Assembly: GCA_028023455.1 (NCBI GenBank)
Contig: JAQFVV010006451.1
Coordinates: forward strand, 62,001 to 126,000
DNA from: Epiperipatus broadwayi
Lineage: Eukaryota; Onychophora; Udeonychophora; Euonychophora; Peripatidae
Direction: 5' to 3'
Length of the DNA stretch: 64,000 bases
The position numbers were made by a program, and so were the translations under genes. Positions within the stretch are counted from its first letter, which is position 1. The number at the start of each line of letters is the position of its first letter. The notes under the pieces were generated by a model that saw nothing but the letters and a program-made list of their open reading frames with translations, did no database searches and was not told where the DNA came from. This document shows positions 22,542 to 35,401 of the stretch, one piece after another.

Positions 22542-24795
22542 ATATATATATACCAAATTTTCAAAAAATGCCATTTGGCTTTGACTAAATTACCATTTTT
22601 GGGGGTTTTACAAAACTGAATAGAAAATATTTATTTCTTTTCATCTCTATGCTAGTATGTTAATCATGAACAAACAGTAAATATCTGATGATAGTTTCTG
22701 ATATTCAAATTTAATAAAATCCTCAAGTTAATTTATTTAAGAAATAGGGTGAAATCAAATGTATATTGTATAATATTACACTAAAATACCCTTATCTTTT
22801 GATCACCAAGATATATTAAAAAGATAGTGTTCTTACTTTATCATAAAATTTTAATGTCAAGAAATATTTATTGCTTTCTTTGGAAAAACTTATAAATATT
22901 TACTTTACACAAATGTACACTTTGTGGTTATCCAAAATAATGTTAGATTCCTTATTGAGTATCTATATGCACTACATGATATCCCATTTATATAAAGCAG
23001 TTCTTAGAGATATTGGGTCATATCTAATAGCATATGCTAATATTTATTTACATCAAACACACAAATGAATACATAATTTTACCATTTTTATTGTTCTCAC
23101 ACTGAAAGGCAATACACAAAACAGCCATTTCAATAAGCAGAAAACATACTTTAAAACATTATTTATACACAAATATTGATTTATTTAAACAACTAAAATT
23201 TAAATTGTAAGTACAATCCATAGATATAATGTTGCTAGTACCCTGAAACTAATCTTACCAACCCATATCATTTGTGCATTTTCATCTTTCCTTGACAGTA
23301 GTTAGATAAGTTTTAGTCTTTATCTATAATTCCACACTTTCATTAACAAGCCATGTGTATGTTTTGCATATTAATCTAAAATTATTTTATAAGTGATACT
23401 CTAATTGGCTCTGTTTTTCAAAATTTCACAGTTGTTCTTTTTTTCTAAAATCTCCTATTTACTTTTATTCCATTTTATTATTTCTCTAGTCTATTCAGTC
23501 ATAGAGTATACATATTTCCAAGTAAATGTAAAACTTTAATTGCCTCCGTGGTTTTTTTTCATTTAGTCTTTTTAGTGCCGCTGCACTTGTTCTTTTATAT
23601 CTTATTTTCTTTTACTTTCACATTTCTCAAGATACCAATATATATCCTTTTTTTAAAATTTAAATTCTTGTTTTCTATAAAGCAACACTCCAAACAAATA
23701 TTTGACCACCATATATATTAGTTTTAACAAATAACTTAATAGAAAGCTTATGTAGGTATAATTTCACTCTCTATTTTTTTATCATTATATATCAACAGTT
23801 TATCAAACATTTAAGTATTTAAATGCACTGAAATCTATTTTTTCCACCTACCACCACGCTTAAATTTTTTCTTTTTGATTATTTCAAATGCTTTAATTTT
23901 AATTGCGTTAATTCTAATCCCACAACTCGTTAATTTTTTTTAGATATTCTGTTAAAGTTATTTAAATTAAAAAATGTCATTCAATGGCTCATTATAGGAA
24001 GTCAAGAAAAATAATTGTCTTTGAGTTTATTGCAAAAAAGGCTCCCTGATTTCGAAACCAACTTTGCCATGATTTATAGTATTATTGAAACAGATTGTAC
24101 TAAATATTTTATATACAGTATTTACCAATGAAAAGAATACTGATTCTCCAAGCTTATAGAAATAACACGTGTTAAATGGTAACATAATGTAGCTATGCAT
24201 CAATAAATTATAAGTCATTAGCATGTCTGAATCACAATTTACAATATCAAATGTGATATTTTGCACCACTTTGAAATGAAACAATGCATTAACATTATTT
24301 CTTTTATATCATGTAATACTATTCAGTAGCGCCATTATAGAGACTAAATGATAACAATGTAGTATAATTAAAGTATAACATCCTTACCATTTTAAATACT
24401 GTGGAATATCAAATACAATAGTTCAGACGTTTTATTATTTTTATTATAAATAATATAATCATGAAAACAGATACTCTGGGATTGTATGTTCAAAAATCAA
24501 ATGACAATTTGAAATTAGCATAGGGCACTGTTCTTATTGTAAATATAAACAAGCAGATAAGTTCAATAACATGCATGCACATGCGATATTTATAATATAG
24601 GTTATAAACTTTTTTACTTGGGATGAAAAATAAATATTCAAAAATGGCTTCAGTTGTATAATATTTAATATATTTAAGAAAGTTTACATAAAATTAAATT
24701 AAATATGTTTTTATAAGTATGTGTGTTCTTATTTAATGGTGTAAAAAGTCAACATAGCAGTTGTGAATTTCATGTATCACAAATAAATAGTACAT
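22542..24795. other. Anonymous AT-rich DNA
   Basis: No gene, RNA or large repeat recognised. Open frames at 22871-23068 and 24027-24284 lack recognisable motifs. Confidence 0.4.
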
Positions 24796-24799
24796 TTAA

Positions 24800-25310
24800 C
24801 ACACACATATAATTATGAGAATTTGAACACATACTTTCAAGTTCATTTCAGTTATACTCTCTATCTCATACAACTGAAACACATGTCCATAAACATGTGA
24901 AAAAGATGAATGATTTCCAATATATGATTTTTGTGCTAAATCCGTACTCATCAGTTGGTTCAGACCATCATCTACCATATATATATATATATATAATCCC
25001 AGTGCATAACGCTATACTGAAATAAATATACAAATATTTAAGCATTAAATCACCCCACATGGTTAAGAAATCCAGTATTGCCCTCTGTGAAATAATCTAT
25101 AAAATACATTATATATATATTCAATACTCAGTTTATATGCAGGTAGAAAATCTTCCAACTGATGAGTGCTGGTTCAGCACAAAGTACTTATATTAGAGAT
25201 CATTTATCTTTTTCACAAGCATGTGGTTATGGGTATCAGTTGTATGAGATAGATCGGATAACTGAAGGTGCTTGAAATTCCCTATAATTTCATATAAGCT
25301 CCAAATACAT
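24800..25310. repeat. Inverted pair of decayed family A terminal repeats
   Basis: The minus-strand half keeps CUGAUGA (24948-24954) and a stem II of GUACG with AGCAC-like partner, but GAAA has become CAAA. The plus half keeps CUGAUGA (25159-25165) and the GUGCU/AGCAC stem II, but GAAA has become AAAG. The outer arms match those at 18.8-19.2 kb ('tctatctcata' and 'tatgagata'). The central spacer has an (AT)n run and unrelated sequence. Confidence 0.75.
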
Positions 25311-25349
25311 AAATTATATTTATATTCAAATATTATATATATATGACGT

Positions 25350-26085
25350 AATTTTTGGGTTAGATCGTGTGTTGTTTTAGATTATTTCCCAATTTTTGAT
25401 AAAATAGTATCTGCCCATAGTCAATGTTGACTTTCAAAGAAAAAACTTTAGATCTTAAATACTAACAAGATTGAGTGTGAGATAAAGAATGAGATTGATC
25501 ATGAAGTAGGTGAGCATTCAGAATATGGGGGTTTATTTTCTTGGTTTCACCATTAATCGATTTCAGGTTAATATTTAAAAAAAAAGGCAAAATAATGGTC
25601 TTTACAAGGCTGAAATACTTTGTGCATCATCAGTTCTATTTAAACCACTTTTTAATATTTCAATCGACTCTTTTATAGATCTTTTGATAATGCTAAAATA
25701 CTTGCTAATTTGGAAAAGTTTAATTTGAGAAGCATGAGGAAGTCAATGAAAATATTAAAAAGACCAACTGATTTAAATAGAGCTGATGAAGCACAAAGTA
25801 TTCCAACCTTCTGGAGCCCACTTATTTTATCTTTTTCTTCTAATATAAACTTGAACTAAATTAATGATGAAACAGAAGAAAATAAACATTTTGTTAATCC
25901 ACATATTCTGAAGGCTCAACTACTTTATGCTCCATCTCATTCTATACCTCACACTCAATCTCATTACTATTTGAGATATAATTGTTTTTGTTAACCGTGA
26001 CAATGGTGGATGCTATTTCATCATTATGTTGGGAAGTAATCAAAAATAACACACAGTTTAACCCATAAACTACTTTATTTGCATC
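25350..26085. repeat. Large palindrome, about 730 bp, with opposed CUGAUGA motifs (family B)
   Basis: The outer arms pair 'gggttagatcgtgtgttgtttt' with 'aataacacacagtttaaccc'. Middle blocks pair 'gagtgtgagataaagaatgaga' with 'tctcattctatacctcacactc'. The inner arms carry hammerhead-like strings: CUGAUGA then UGCAC AAAG on the minus strand (25627-25633) and CUGAUGA then AGCAC AAAG on the plus strand (25783-25789). Stem II is very short, so these are weak hammerhead candidates. The outer ends resemble the hairpin at 14.04-14.23 kb. Confidence 0.75.
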
Positions 26086-26212
26086 ATATAACCATGAAAA
26101 CATTTAATATATATAATAAATTAAGTTTGACATATGAATTCTTTCCAAAAATATATGTAATATTCAAATATATATTAAATACAGTAATATTCATATCAAT
26201 TAAACTTATTTC

Positions 26213-26310
26213 ATTAGAAGTACTTTCGATTATATTCCCTGTAGTCTTTTTAATTATTCAATGTTATATAGTTGACAAAGATTACAAGGAATATAGTCAA
26301 AAGTATATCT
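26213..26310. repeat. Small inverted repeat of the 'gacaaagattacaagg' family
   Basis: Left 'agtactttcgattata' and right 'tatagtcaaaagta' face each other. The left arm keeps a CGAAA (minus strand) but its core has decayed. The right arm keeps UUGACAA and a stem II but GAAA has become AAAA. Related to 1317-1631 and 34.8-35.9 kb. Confidence 0.6.
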
Positions 26311-26343
26311 AATAAAATAAGTTAAAGTTATATATATATATAT

Positions 26344-26640
26344 ATTTAACGGTAGTTGTATTTATATTTTGGACTATTTCCATCATCTAATATTAACTAT
26401 CGATTGTCTTTAGAAAAAAATAACTATATCTAAATATTTCAATTACATTCAACTGTTAATAACAGCTCACAGGTTAGGATTTGTACTACTAACCTCTGTG
26501 CTATTACTAACAGTTGAATGTAATTGGAATATTTAAATAAAGTTAAATTGTTCTAAAGACATTCAATACTTAATATTAGAGAATGGAAATAGTCCAATAT
26601 ATAAATACAACTAAAATATCATTAACAAAAACTTTTAGGA
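26344..26640. repeat. End-only hairpin related to the 51-54 kb Penelope-like dimer
   Basis: It begins gttgtatttatattttggac and ends in the inverted ccaatatataaatacaac. The same ends and inner blocks ('catcatctaatatta', 'attcaactgttaataacag', 'cacaggttag') bound the 3.2-kb coding dimer at 51297-54459. Here the coding middle is absent, so this is a minimal derivative consisting of terminal repeats only. Confidence 0.8.
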
Positions 26641-27062
26641 ATTTTTAATGGATGATTTAGATGGAAATAGTTGATGTGTGGAGTTATCCATTTATAACTG
26701 TGTAATTAGAAAGCAATTAACTTAGAAAAGTAGTTTATAAAAACCAACTATCCCAGCCAAGTGTCAAATCAAAACGGATAGGTTTTATTGCATTCAAAAA
26801 AGGAGCTCTTTAAACTACTACTCCAGATATAACCTACAGTGCTCTGTTTTCCATATTACATCTAGAATGGCATTTAAAGAAGGGTCTACTTTTTGAATAA
26901 AATTAAACCTGTCAGTTTTAATTTTACACTTGGTTTGAGATAGTTGGTTTTCATTAATTACTGTTCTAAGTGAGGTGCTATTCTAATTAAACATTTATAA
27001 TTGGATAACTTCACACATTACATATTTCCATCTTAATTATCCATTAAAAATACTGTGTTGCA
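26637..27062. repeat. Inverted repeat, copy 1 of a local family
   Basis: The left arm ('tttttaatggat...gtggagttatccatttataa') is mirrored by the right arm ('ttataattggataacttcacacatt...atccattaaaaat'). The right-arm sequence recurs in direct orientation at 27100-27370 and 28600-28850. Confidence 0.75.
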
Positions 27063-27099
27063 ATAAATAACTTACCAGTATGAGATTATTATAATAAAT

Positions 27100-27370
27100 A
27101 TGAAAATTGAAAAGATTGCTATCCTTTGATTTTATTTACCTATAAATGTAAACTACAATGCCCTGTTCTCTATATTACATCTAGACTGACATATAAAAGA
27201 GGGTCCTACTTTTAAATGCAATCAAACCTATCTGTTTACTTTAACACTTGGCTAGGGTCAGTTGCTTTTCATTAACTACTATTTTTATTTAAGTGCTTTC
27301 TAATTAGACAATTATAAATGGATAACTCTACACATTAAATATTTCTACCTAATTTATCCATTAAAAATAT
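27100..27370. repeat. Local family, copy 2 (single arm)
   Basis: It shares 'ttctctatattacatctaga', 'taacacttggct' and 'ttataaatggataactc' with the copies at 26870-27060 and 28660-28850. Confidence 0.75.
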
Positions 27371-28599
27371 TGGGTACTTATGCATTAGACCACACAGTAA
27401 AATTTCAGTTTATATTAAAATTATTGTGATTATCTATGATTGCTAAATATTTGATATGTTTTATTTAATTAATTAAGTAAATTTAACTTACAAAAATTTA
27501 AACAATCATTTTTAACTATGTTGTAAATAACAACTCTACTCTCTATATTAATGTCAATTTATTTATGTGGCAAAATATGCCCATATTTAAATCATAAGAA
27601 GGTCAGTGGCAAATAAAAGTTAATAAATAATATAAGTTTTCAGCATTATGAACATTGACAAAGTAAAGACTTATCCAGTTTTCTTGGCTAGTTATTGGTC
27701 AGCACACTTTCAACTGGTTAAGACAGATACATAGTGCACATCTGTAAAGGTAGTGGTATTTGTATGAAAATGCTAATTTATTAAATTTAATGACTTACAT
27801 ATTTCACTTTTTGGAGAATTGTTTATCATTCTTTTTTATATTAATAATTAATGATGTGGTTATCATTGGTGATAAAACAAGCATCTTTCATCTTGTGTTT
27901 ACTGTCTTCTCTTTCAAGGAAGACCATTTTTATATTTATTGGGTCAAAGATTTTTTTGGGAGTATGAACAACTATCTGGCCCCATCTTTGGCCAAATATA
28001 TGTAAAAATGGTCTGCCTCAAAAGAGTTGACAGACACACAACGTAAAAGAAGCTTAGTTTATTACTAACAATAACCACACCATTAATAGAAAAAAGAACC
28101 GTATACAATTTTTCAAAGACAGGAACATCTAAATCATTAATTTTAATAAATTAGCATTTACATATAAATACTATAACATTCCCAAATATCTACAAGTGTT
28201 GTGAATCTAAATTGATAAATTAAACCGAATAAACCTTTATTTGGTTCATAACATTTAAAAACTAATTACAGTAGAACAAGTAAAGGAAAATAACCTGAAT
28301 ATTAAATAATGTATAGGAGATATAAAAATACTCTAGAGATATTCAACAACTTATCTTTGAAAGTTAAATGTACCTAATTACTTAAATAAAACATACTATC
28401 AAATATTTAGAAGCATAGATAATCATAATGATTTTAATGACAAGTAAAATTTTACTATTTAGACTAATAAGCAAGTACCAAATATTGTATTACAATACAT
28501 AACCTACCAAATGAAGGGTATATTATAATAAGTAATTAATACATTAAAGATAAGCCTTTTCAAGCTATTGTGCATAAATGCTTATTTACATATGTTTAA
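27371..28599. repeat. Inverted flanks around an unidentified segment
   Basis: 'attgtgattatctatgattgctaaatatttgat' (about 27421) is mirrored by 'atcaaatatttagaagcatagataatcataatg' (about 28399). Between them (about 27600-28200) lies sequence I cannot identify. It contains an 81-codon frame (27760-28005) rich in Phe and Ile with no known motif, so I do not call it a gene. Confidence 0.6.
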
Positions 28600-28850
28600 G
28601 TAATTAAATTGAAAAGTTTGCTATACTTTGATTTCTTACACCTATAAATGTAAACTATGGGAATTTGTTCTCTATATTACATCTAAAGTGACATTTAAAA
28701 GAGGGGATACCTTTTGAATGTAATCAAGCCTGTCAGTTTTACTTTAACACTTAGCCTAAGACAGTTGCTTTTATTAACTACTGTTCTAACACACTTCCCA
28801 ATTAAACAATTATAAATGGATAACTCCACAAATTAAATATCTCTATGTAT
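28600..28850. repeat. Local family, copy 3 (single arm)
   Basis: Direct copy of the 27100-27370 unit with the same order of blocks, ending in 'aatggataactccaca'. Confidence 0.75.
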
Positions 28851-29885
28851 ATATATATAACTACTACATTGTCTAGTAATGATGTTATTGTAATTTGCAT
28901 TTTTAAACTTCTATCTTCAAGCTGAATTACATATTAATACCATATCTTACTTGGAATTAAAATAGAAATACTACATTTTTTAATACAGGTTTTACTTGTA
29001 ATAACATGACAAAAAGACTATTATATTGAGGAAGATTTATCCTTAGAAGCTTTACAACATCTCTTAAGTGTCACATCAATCAACTATTTCTCTGATAGAG
29101 TGCATAAAATATGAGGATTTTTCACAGATGATTATGATGTAAACAATAAAAATAATTTTGGAAAAATCCATATTATAATTAGATACAGAATCAAGTAATA
29201 ATGGTACCTAAGTAACTAGCAAGATTTAATGACTAGTTTCTTATACTGAATCATATTTTGAAAGCTTTTCTGCACTTTTACTGGAAAATAAATGACATAG
29301 TCTACATCTAAATATAGGTTTACTTGAACTGGAAATCACCCAGATAATTATAATAATAATTTACTGTCAAATATAACTGTAAAAAGTCACCAGATCCCAT
29401 AACAAAATCTTCTGCGAGAACAGTGTGATAGAAATAATGATTTAGATGCTAACATTTGCTAAACTTTACCATGCTATTCTTGTGGAAGATTTTATACTAT
29501 CTGGTAATTTTTTAGTATATATGTATATATGTGTGACTATGTAATATAAAAAGACTATAACTGAGTATATAATTTAGTTTAATTTTTATTATATTTTTAA
29601 CATAATTGCATCCTGATCTTTGTTATCAAAGTATACCAGTTCCATTTTAAATAGGGTTTAAAATATTTATTTATTTCTTTGAATGTACTTAATTTTTTAA
29701 TTCATCATTTGTTAATGTTGTGCAATAAATTAGGCTTCATTAATTTTTTTGTCTATCATTTTATTCTTCACAAACCATATAAACACATCTGGGAAAAATA
29801 CATATCCATGTTCTCTTTCTTAATATATTTGTAGAATTACATTTTTGTTGTTCATAAAAAAAAACAAATGTAATGTCATTCTTAC

Positions 29886-29887
<2 letters not shown>
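28851..29887. other. Anonymous AT-rich DNA
   Basis: Nothing recognisable. Confidence 0.4.
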
Positions 29888-29917
<30 letters not shown>

Positions 29918-29920
<3 letters not shown>

Positions 29921-32030
29921 AACGGGCACAGACATCGTTACATTGTGTTTATTATTAGTAAACATGAAAAGAATAAAAGTTCGCAAATAAAAACTTCTTT
30001 TTTAAGAATTAAAAATTGAAAATTAAAAAATCATCTTAAAGTCGCATATATATAAAATTGCACAGATAAATAATTATTAAAATAAAACTTTATTAAAGAA
30101 AAAGTATTTTAAAACTAAATTTTCAGAAAAGATTTAGAGATAAAAATATATGTTTAAGTTTGAAAACAAATTAATTAATCTTTTGTAAAATGGAAATGAT
30201 TATTTTAATTAGTAAGCTAGCTTTTGGGAATTTCAAATGTATAAGCAACGGTCATATAGGAGAGGAAAAACAATAGGAACAGAATGGCCAATGAAAGAAA
30301 TCCATCGGGGAAATTGGATCTCAACGGAAAGATCATCAACGATGACGTAACGTCCATTGGATCCTAAAGGTAATATAAAAGGAAAAGTTTGGAAATTAAT
30401 TAGTTATTATGAGAGGACAAATATGTGTTAGTGCAGAGTGAAGGAGAAGGGATTGAAAAGACGCACTCTTCAATCCCTTCAATCTCGTTAAAAAATTGAA
30501 AGAGAAATGACATCGTTTTCCAAGATTGAGGACCATAGGACATCGAGGGAATTAACGCTGGCTCCAAATGGCAAGCAACCAAGAAATTAAAAACTACAGA
30601 CTTGTTAAAACCGTAAGAACTTTATAAAATCTTATGAACTTAAATGAATACTAATTTGGAAACACTAAGAACTTTAAAATATAAACTCTTTCGTTATTTA
30701 ATTTATAAGAAATAGAATCCTATCTGACCAACTTAATTTATTAATTAGTTATAATTTTATTTGATGTATTTCTTTTTTAAATCATTTCCATTTACTTTTT
30801 TTGTTTTTTAAGTTTTATTTATGATTTTTGTTTTGCGATAAATTAAATTTAAAATGATATAAATGTTAAATTTTAGTCGGGCGGGAATGGCTATATAGAT
30901 TTGTAAAGTTATATTAGGGGAGGGTAATCTTAGGTTATTTGTTTTGTGGTTGAATTGGGTCAATGAATAGGATATATTGATGTAGTTAGTAGATGTAATT
31001 CGAGTTTCGCTACGGGCAGAATCGCTTATACGCCGCACACTTCCGTTTTGCCTATGGAAGGGATTATAAGACGTAGAATGCTGTTCCTTTCTATGGAGTT
31101 TTTTTTTTATTGCTCTTCTTGTCAGATAGATATAGTATTCCTATCTGACGAGAGGCAAATTCTTCTCTTAACCTTTTGTGCTGCCTTATTTCGTATTACA
31201 TTGAATGCATCAATATATCAGATGAATTGACGTTAGTTTGACTGCAAACTTTTAGCCTAGGGTTAAATAAGGATAGAATATTTTCTTTCAAATGCAAATC
31301 TGTGTAGTCTATTCATACTCGACACTAAATAAAAATGCATTAAATTTAAGTTGTTTGTAGACACTTGCATGGATTCGTTATCGGTTAATTATGTTTTGGG
31401 TTTTCATATTGGATCAAAATATATAGACATTCAATAAATAATGATACCTTACGGTGAGTATCTAAAATGTATTTATTCGGATGTCTTTTAAGTTATTGGT
31501 GTCAATGCAAGCATCTTATGGTGAATGCTATTGGGTTGGTACTGTCAGGGAAATTTATGTTTTTAACTGTGAAATCTATGTAACCGATCTATACTCAACA
31601 TTATAAAACAAACTTTCATAAATCTATCTGTGCGAACTTAATTATAATGTAAACTTATAATATTATAAAAATTAAAATGTAAATTTAAATTCTAAAATCA
31701 AATTAAAATCTAAAATAAACATACTAAATAATAATGTTAAATTTTATATATGTGCGTAAATAAATGTTTGTGTGTTAATTACTGGCAGTGGCTTATTTTA
31801 TTCTTTTTTTATATATTCTTAGATAAGAATTTATTATAAATATTAAATCTCTGCTATTCCAATGAGCTAGTGACTTGGGCTAATGACCGGAATCAAAATT
31901 TATAAAAATAAAAATAAAATTTTTTTTGACTTATGTATCTGCCTACTTTATAAATTTTTCTAGGTTCAAATGCCTAGATGGTACCATGAAGTGCAGATTA
32001 CGTTAAGCTCTATTTCTCCGGATCGTTACA
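29918..32030 (+). mobile_element. Solo LTR, copy 2 (2113 bp)
   Basis: It starts TGTAACGGGCACAGACATCG then GTTACA and ends CTCCGGATCGTTACA. It has TG...CA termini and (TA)n on both sides. It aligns with copy 1 (20488-22541) over most of its length. A TATAAAAG box is at 30374-30381. Open frames inside (30400-30582, 30808-31038, 31048-31230) show no gag, protease, reverse transcriptase or integrase motif. No second LTR or internal region is present, so this is a solo LTR. Confidence 0.8.
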
Positions 32031-33605
32031 ATATATATATATATTGTATTGGACCATAAATTCTTTTCCTAATCTTGCACTGAGCATGAAGTGATCAAGA
32101 TTCAACAGGTAAAGAAATGGATATCAATTTAGCCGATTGTCTGTACTCATGTATATTGGTACTTCCAGCTAAATTAATAGAAAGAGTGGATTGTCAGGAC
32201 TCTTCCAGTTAAAACACCCTTTAGTTGATATCTTATTTGAATGCCTGAATATTTAGAACAATGGCAAGTACACACCTTTGAAAAATCTATTTACAAAATA
32301 GACTTTTGCGTGCCACTTCTAGAAAAGAATCTAAAAAATGAATTTTTCACCCTCCTAGAAGGATGTGCAATACCATATATTCAACGAGCCTAAGAATAAG
32401 ATTTAACACTCCGGTAGAGCAATATCTCTTGTGGCTAGCTCAGTCACTCAACATCTAGGATCTTCAAATGGGTAAGTTAAATGATTATTATAAGTACGTG
32501 GTTGATAAGGAAATAACACATTTTTATCAATATAAATAATAATATAAAAACGAAACAAGTTTAATATTATGATTAATATTTATTTAATCCCCAATACCCT
32601 CCACCGTTTTATACTAATGATGATATAATAACAAAAATACTAAATAATTAATTATCCCAAACCCATGTATATATATTCGAGGTGTGGAAATAGGTAAAAT
32701 ACAATTTCAAATAAGAAAAATAAATCCCTAAAGCTATTTACAGTGTTTTATAAGTAATGGAAATGGTCTGAGCTCTTTTTACACTATAGAGATAAATTTT
32801 ACTTTGTGTGATTTGATATATAAATGTGAGATTTTTGGTCATACAGTCATATGCTTTTACTCAGTACTTTAAAACCCTTGTATTGATAGCAAAAATAATA
32901 ATAATAAAAAACTATGCATACGTATATTTGCAATATGAAATATTTCACTAATTTCATATTTTTCACCAAGTCAACAAGGTTGCATTGGCTCAGATACTAT
33001 ATCGTACTCACCATAAGGTACTGTATCTATTTCCCTTTTGCTATAGATAAATTCCTATACATGTATATACATGCAGCACAATTATACACTTACTATTATT
33101 TTAAATATAAAGTTATTAGAGTACTTGCTTACAGGGAATCTATAATAGATCAATCCCTTCTTACACACATCATAAGGTGCAGCAGTGACAAAAAAAATAA
33201 CTTAAAAAGGATATACGGTTAAATACATTCTTAGATATTCAACATGAGATATCGTTTTTACCGAACATTATAAGCGTATGTACGCATACATATACATGTA
33301 TATTTATATATGATGAATTTCAGGAGTAACAACAAGAGGAAAATGAATAGCAACAAAAAAAAAATCTCATTGCAATCTTTGTTGAAAATACTAGAATTTG
33401 AAATAGAAAAATTGACTCAAAGGATTTAAGTAAAAGCTTTATCATTTATGCCCATAATAACTGTAAATTCATATATATATATATGCTAGAGACTCTCTCT
33501 CTTTTTTTTAAATGATTAATAATAATAACAAAAAATAATAATATATTTAATCGGAAATATCAAAGTTAATTATTTCAATATTAATAAAATATCTTAAAAT
33601 AAACT
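32031..33605. other. Anonymous AT-rich DNA
   Basis: No gene recognised. A 102-codon frame at 32914-33222 has no recognisable family motif. Short (AT)n and (AAT)n runs occur near 33471 and 33520. Confidence 0.4.
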
Positions 33606-33616
33606 TATATCTGCGT

Positions 33617-33952
33617 CTTCATTCTTCTCCTCTGGCTCTGAGTAGGCTTCAAGTTAACTGGCTGTGCGGTGAGGATTTCATCTATTTAGACATAGACAAG
33701 GTGGCTTTTGTTATTTTCGTGGGTGGCTGGAACTGGCGTGGTCACATCTTGATGGCTTGGGACAGAGAAAAGGCGGTGCACTGGCTGGTTGTCTACCCCA
33801 TGGTCATTTTACTGGACTCTCTGGTATATTGTTTCATATCTTCCTTTTTTATATATCTAATAATAATTAGGACTATTAATAAATTTTCATATGCTGTCTT
33901 GAATGGTTACTCGAATCCACAAAAGACAAGAGTTGTTAAAAGAACTGTATAA
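33617..33952 (+). other. GC-richer island with an unrecognised open frame
   Basis: From about 33617 to 33949 the plus strand stays open for about 110 codons without needing an ATG. The first part includes SRLQVNWLCGEDFIYLDID and then VGGWNWRGHILMAWDRE. Base composition from 33605 to 33830 is clearly richer in G and C than its surroundings. The opposite strand also reads fairly open (for example TTSQCTAFSLSQAI) with a few stops. It could be an exon fragment, a transposon piece or a chance frame. I do not recognise a family. Confidence 0.35.
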
Positions 33953-34809
33953 TGGATTTTTTCTTAAGAATGTCACTAATAGTCCTGTTCATAAATTAAT
34001 CTCTAAGTAGCTAGTTGCTTGGAAAATTCTGGAGCTAAAAAAGTGAATGACTTGCCCAGAATGATTGCCAAAAAAAGAATGAATCTCCCAGCACTGACTA
34101 ACTTATCAAAATCACCCATAAGAAACAATACAGATAGCCCTCTGAGAAGTATGAATCAGCCAATCCTTTTAATTTAGCTTATCACTTAGATTATAACATT
34201 TCTTACAATTTTTCCGATTAAATTTTACATTTTAGGGTTTGATACAATGACTAATTTCCATCTTGATTGCTCAGACCATTTGATTACAGGTATTCAATTC
34301 AAAAGAATTTTTATTTTATATTAAAAAAAAAGATAACATTTTAATTATAGCATTATCAAACATTTTGCTTTTTGTCAGATTTTTGCAAAAGCAATTAACA
34401 TTCTCTGTTTATAGAATAAAATTAGTTTTTAGAGAAGTAATTAAAAAATGAAAAATATATACAAGTATGTTGGAACAATTACTTCAATTATTTATTTTAC
34501 TAATATGTTTCAACATTTGATTCATTTGTTTAATAAAAGTTGCTTTTCTCTATTTGAATTTTTCAGAGGAAAGCAAAATACATAAAGTGATATATCATAA
34601 AAAATATACTAAAAAATAAAAATAAAAAAATACATGAGTTTATTATATGTGTACAATATTTCTGTGTCAATTTCATGTTACTTTAAATTGGTATGTGTGG
34701 GTATTTTAATGCTCAGACCCAACTTCCTTTTAATCTAGCACATTTTTATATTTGTTGTGTTTAATACAGACTTTGTGCAAGGCCATTTGATAATGCTTGG
34801 CACAATATA
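33953..34809. other. Anonymous AT-rich DNA
   Basis: Nothing recognisable. Confidence 0.4.
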
Positions 34810-34874
34810 TATATAAAATAATTCAAACAAATTTATTTAATACAATATTCAAATTTTAAACAATATATTCTTTA

Positions 34875-34920
34875 CCGGAAGTACTTTTGATTGTATAATT
34901 GACAATCTTTATCAACCATT
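34875..34920 (-). ncRNA. Decayed hammerhead-like motif, left half
   Basis: The minus strand reads UUGAUAA, a stem II of GAUUGU with ACAAUC, then AAAA in place of GAAA. It is the mirror of the motif at 35803. Confidence 0.45.
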
Positions 34921-34960
34921 AATACAAATGTACACAAAATAAACTTATATTATCCATCAT

Positions 34961-35350
34961 TCAATCCATTAAAATTTCCCACAATTCTGTTGTTTTTATA
35001 TTAGCTGATTGTCTATTTATTAAACTCTCTCTTTTCCTAGATATCATCATTGCCTCCTTAATTTTTTGTTTTTCATTACACCTTTCAATTTGAATAATTT
35101 TTATATCACTGTTGTCAAATTTAAAACCATAATTACATGCTCTAATGTGATCAAAAATAATTGGTGGAGTATTCATACTTACTGAAGATACATTTTCTTT
35201 CTGTACATGTTTATACAATATCTTATGATCATTATATCGTTTTTGTAATGTACATTTTGATTCCCCTATATATTTCATTCCACAACCATATACCAACATA
35301 TATGTAACAGAACTATAGTGGTTTGTGTAGCATTTCTTTTTTCTCTTCAA
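34961..35350 (-). pseudogene. GIY-YIG endonuclease domain of a Penelope-like element
   Basis: This 129-residue frame has the GIY-YIG signature in its N-terminal part: MLVYGCGMKYIGES (residues about 17-30) followed by TLQKRYNDHK, the usual 'YIGET...L..R...H' pattern of Penelope-like endonucleases. The C-terminal part has an F-D-H-I-R-A-C-N-Y-G stretch and ends MNRQSAN-like. The domain would nick target DNA for element integration. The reverse transcriptase half that normally precedes it is missing, so it is a 5'-truncated remnant even though the frame is open. Confidence 0.75.
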
Positions 35351-35401
35351 ATAATATAAATGATATGATAAATAATTTTAAAACCAAGATTTCTAAGTTT
35401 G

